Of a DNA stretch of 45,399 nt, positions 44,401-45,399 are shown piece after piece. Position 1 is the first letter of the stretch. Each line of letters opens with the position of its first letter. The stretch is from Ignavibacteria bacterium (GTDB lineage: Bacteria > Bacteroidota > Ignavibacteria > Ignavibacteriales > Melioribacteraceae). Position numbers and translations under genes: made by a program. Under the pieces are notes generated by a model. That model was not told the DNA's origin, did not search any database, and worked only from the letters and a program-made list of their open reading frames with translations. The DNA is taken from contig WPAE01000031.1 in the NCBI GenBank assembly GCA_009773205.1, positions 1 to 45,399 on the forward strand. Reading direction: 5' to 3'.

Positions 44401-44901
44401 ACCTATTCCAACATAATACTGAAGATCAAATGTTACCCCACCTGTACCGCCAGCTAAAGTCCAATTTAGTATTGGAGATGTTAATTGATTAGTCGCTACG
44501 TCAGTAGGCGCAGTTAAAACTGGCGTAGCAATTTCTGTTGTGAAAGAAAAATTAACCCACACATCATTATCTCCAGCAACACCATCATCATTTAGATCTG
44601 CGTTCCTTACTCGCCAATAATAAGTAGTGTTGAATGCCAAAGCAGTTCCAATAACAGCGTTCACTGTTCCTGTAACTTGTTGTCCCACCTCTAACAAAGA
44701 AGTGTATGCACCATTAGTGTGAATCTCAAAGTCATAAATATTTGGATTCAAACCAACAGCAATGTCTGTCCAAGTAAAAGTAGCAGTGCTTTGCGTAACT
44801 CCAGTTGCTGCATCTAAAGGTACAACAGCAGGCGTTTGCCCAAAACTCACCCCAGAAAAAGATAATACAAGTAAAACTAAAACAGATAATTTGTTTTTCA
44901 T
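41410..44901 (-). CDS. Giant Fn3-repeat surface protein with type IX secretion signal
   Basis: A 1163-aa protein from ATG 44901 (AGAGGG upstream; a GTG at 44907 would add two residues). Signal peptide MKNKLSVLVLLVLSFSGVSF. About ten Fn3-like domains follow. The first five are ordinary (TAVPSPVLVTPANTLTGVP-like units with TYYWRV); the next four carry the repeat motif P-x-G-x-x-x-VYT-x-x-PT-x-x-WY (for example PIGGTTVYTLTPTLYWYATG). The C-terminal about 90 residues are a type IX sorting domain: FELAQNYPNPFNPSTVISYK, VTLKVYDVLGSEVATLVDEH, SGVYFYRLTAGNFVSVKKML. The protein is expected on the cell surface, for adhesion or polysaccharide binding; no catalytic motif is visible. An unusual insertion interrupts the sorting domain (41485-41572). 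Confidence 0.9.
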   Translation of the reverse strand: MKNKLSVLVLLVLSFSGVSFGQTPAVVPLDAATGVTQSTATFTWTDIAVGLNPNIYDFEIHTNGAYTSLLEVGQQVTGTVNAVIGTALAFNTTYYWRVRNADLNDDGVAGDNDVWVNFSFTTEIATPVLTAPTDVATNQLTSPILNWTLAGGTGGVTFDLQYYVGIGAFPGTTVTGVTAPHTLAGLGSNQTITWRIVAKKAGESDKYSSSRTFTTYTYPTPTPANAATNQNVNTLTQVSWTAINEGNAGNGPYDVEVYIGVNDGAPDFFINSTTNLFFVLTNPLLYNQLYTWRVRDTDTDGGGANGTWHQFTFTTQAIPSPVLVTPANTLTGVPILPTFSWTWAGFGAVTYRLEVSTSNAFGTTVIDTTGLTLLTLTMPEARKLANNTTYYWRVTATQGANTAISSVWSFKTIPVVSILPINPINGSVNVELSPTYFSFQVVNGFTGSLKYKVQYFAKTTVPTIAEWGGSSNFTLTNLLSELPYPVSTLLANKKYYWRVVILNSSDEVVSYSGSYFFTTKSGAFTPYLSYPIGGLPVYTNSPTFSWYIGTSDLTNLTFTLITASNAGFTVGVDSVQNIAALQYDWIVTPFAPGATRYWKVKCWYKKGISAEEQFLTSSTGSFIPQGSGTASTPFLAYPIGSTTVYTTTPTLYWYTGTSTAGVVFDVYIKLSSAGSYTKVADNTSNLFLDLSGVLLNPFTLAAGSTYNWYAVAEGGNGAFTSTVGTFIVSSSIGTGYPVASWPVGNPSVYSLTPTVYWYMYGSQTGLTKYVIKYSQTNTDLSQATWTGLGGGVDLALSETSYTIPTNLTAGLKYYWAIAGYDGVTKVTPWSTGSFTVSNTTTAVSVYLSTPIGGTTVYTLTPTLYWYATGAVSGITSYSLKYSNTSNLLGGAPPAFVTTISTGLDNFYTLPSNPALAGATIYWQVTVNYTGGSSISTTGSFVIDPGSSSVVPLAGSPINNVELRTTAATLSWFTPAPSKSKLTYSVEYSDNIDFANSKIVTGLSEPKLSVTGLKDNTTYFWRAKSLDAQGNYSKFSDIATFRTSGNLTSAEQISEIPSKFELAQNYPNPFNPSTVISYKIQAASYVTLKVYDVLGSEVATLVDEHKQPGTYNSQFSIRQTNSSRLAGAEAGGGQVLNSQLGSGVYFYRLTAGNFVSVKKMLLIK
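41485..41572 (-). repeat. Repeat-bounded in-frame insertion in the sorting domain
   Basis: Within the type IX sorting domain, the residues SIRQTNSSRLAGAEAGGGQV plus LNSQ replace a loop that is usually only a few residues before SGVYFYR. The coding DNA is bounded by two identical 15-bp direct repeats, ATTGAGAATTGAGAA at 41487-41501 and 41555-41569. The GC-rich centre resembles the GC-rich parts of the intergenic repeats of this genome. It looks like a small repeat element captured in frame. Confidence 0.65.
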
Positions 44902-45399
44902 AAACACCCTCTCAGGATATTTGTAAATAAGTTTATAAATCTCGGCTGATTTACTTTTTTGGCTGGTATTTCATACGGCAACTTCCTGAAACTGCATTAG
45001 CAGATTTCAATTTGTCCTTTCAATTATACTATAGTTGCACTCAATAAAACATATCGGCTGGAAACTGAAGTAAAACTAACATTCAAAAGACTCAATGTCA
45101 AGTAATTTTTTCACAAACTAAAGAAGAATAGTGATATTCTGCAACAACTGCTATGAAATTAACGTAGAGCAAATAAAGTCCAACACATTTGCTGCTCTTT
45201 AAAGATTTTCTTTCTTGTAACGCTACTTACTAAGTCACGTTACGCAGAAATATAAGGGCATCTCTAAAAATTGTCATTCTGAACGACCAGCCTCGCCGGC
45301 CAATGCTGTCAACTTAAGAAAGGGCCATATTCTGTACATTTAGAAAGCTCTCTTTTTATTAAGTGGATATTTTAAGTTTCCCTTTTTCTTTCTTGGATA
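44902..45399. other. Non-coding right end of window
   Basis: About 500 bp without a supported gene. It presumably contains the promoter of the type IX cargo gene. The only recognisable element is 45261-45283 (TCTCTAAAAATTGTCATTCT plus three bases), identical to 5448-5470, followed by a short GC-rich palindrome (CCTCGCCGG, near 45290). Confidence 0.5.

Overview
The window is AT-rich and every lineage clue points to an Ignavibacteria/Chlorobi-group or Bacteroidota-type chromosome. The clues are a type IX secretion C-terminal signal (NYPNPFNPST ... GVYFYRL) on a giant surface protein, many Fn3/Ig-like lipoproteins, and the gene order thrS-infC-rpmI-rplT-pheS-pheT-(coiled coil)-zapA-[6S-like RNA]-rny. 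The genus is an inference.

Layout. (1) 1-9390 is an accessory region. A three-copy dispersed repeat (1-372 inverted; 8305-8551 and 9201-9390 direct) frames an adaptation-only CRISPR locus: a 77-aa membrane protein, cas1, cas2, a leader with a promoter, and a 37-repeat array (2216-4601). Inside the same frame are a truncated PLD/helicase gene, a small-protein plus nucleotidyltransferase pair, and an SpmA-SpmB fusion. A second small-protein plus nucleotidyltransferase pair sits between the two direct copies. No interference (effector) genes are visible. (2) 9555-23812 is a long minus-strand housekeeping run: Ig-like lipoprotein, mltG, tsaD, proline dehydrogenase, coaE, rny, a 6S-like RNA, zapA, coiled-coil protein, pheT, pheS, rplT, rpmI, infC (apparently starting at AUC) and thrS. 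(3) 23822-24248 holds a terminator, a tRNA-Val(GAC) 3' half, tRNA-Leu(UAA) and tRNA-Arg(UCG). (4) 24322-39352 is a minus-strand block that looks like a synthase-dependent exopolysaccharide system. In transcription order it has a KaiC-like ATPase with a GGDEF-like tail, a 1118-aa TPR/beta-barrel protein, an SGNH hydrolase, a GT2 synthase, a small single-TM protein, a deacetylase-fold protein without catalytic residues, an Fn3 lipoprotein, a multi-PAS hybrid kinase with a degraded ATPase domain, and a 69-aa protein. (5) 39501-45399 carries a GH9 glucanase, a terminator, a 30-aa membrane microprotein and the 1163-aa type IX cargo protein.

How it fits together. The exopolysaccharide block has the standard parts (inner-membrane GT2, periplasmic modifying enzymes, TPR scaffold plus outer-membrane barrel) but is not a recognisable pga, bcs, alg or pel operon. 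Three of its proteins keep a fold but have lost catalytic residues, which suggests a regulated scaffold. This block is my best candidate for an undescribed system. The CRISPR locus with its translationally coupled membrane protein, and the repeat-bounded nucleotidyltransferase pairs, are the second most interesting part.
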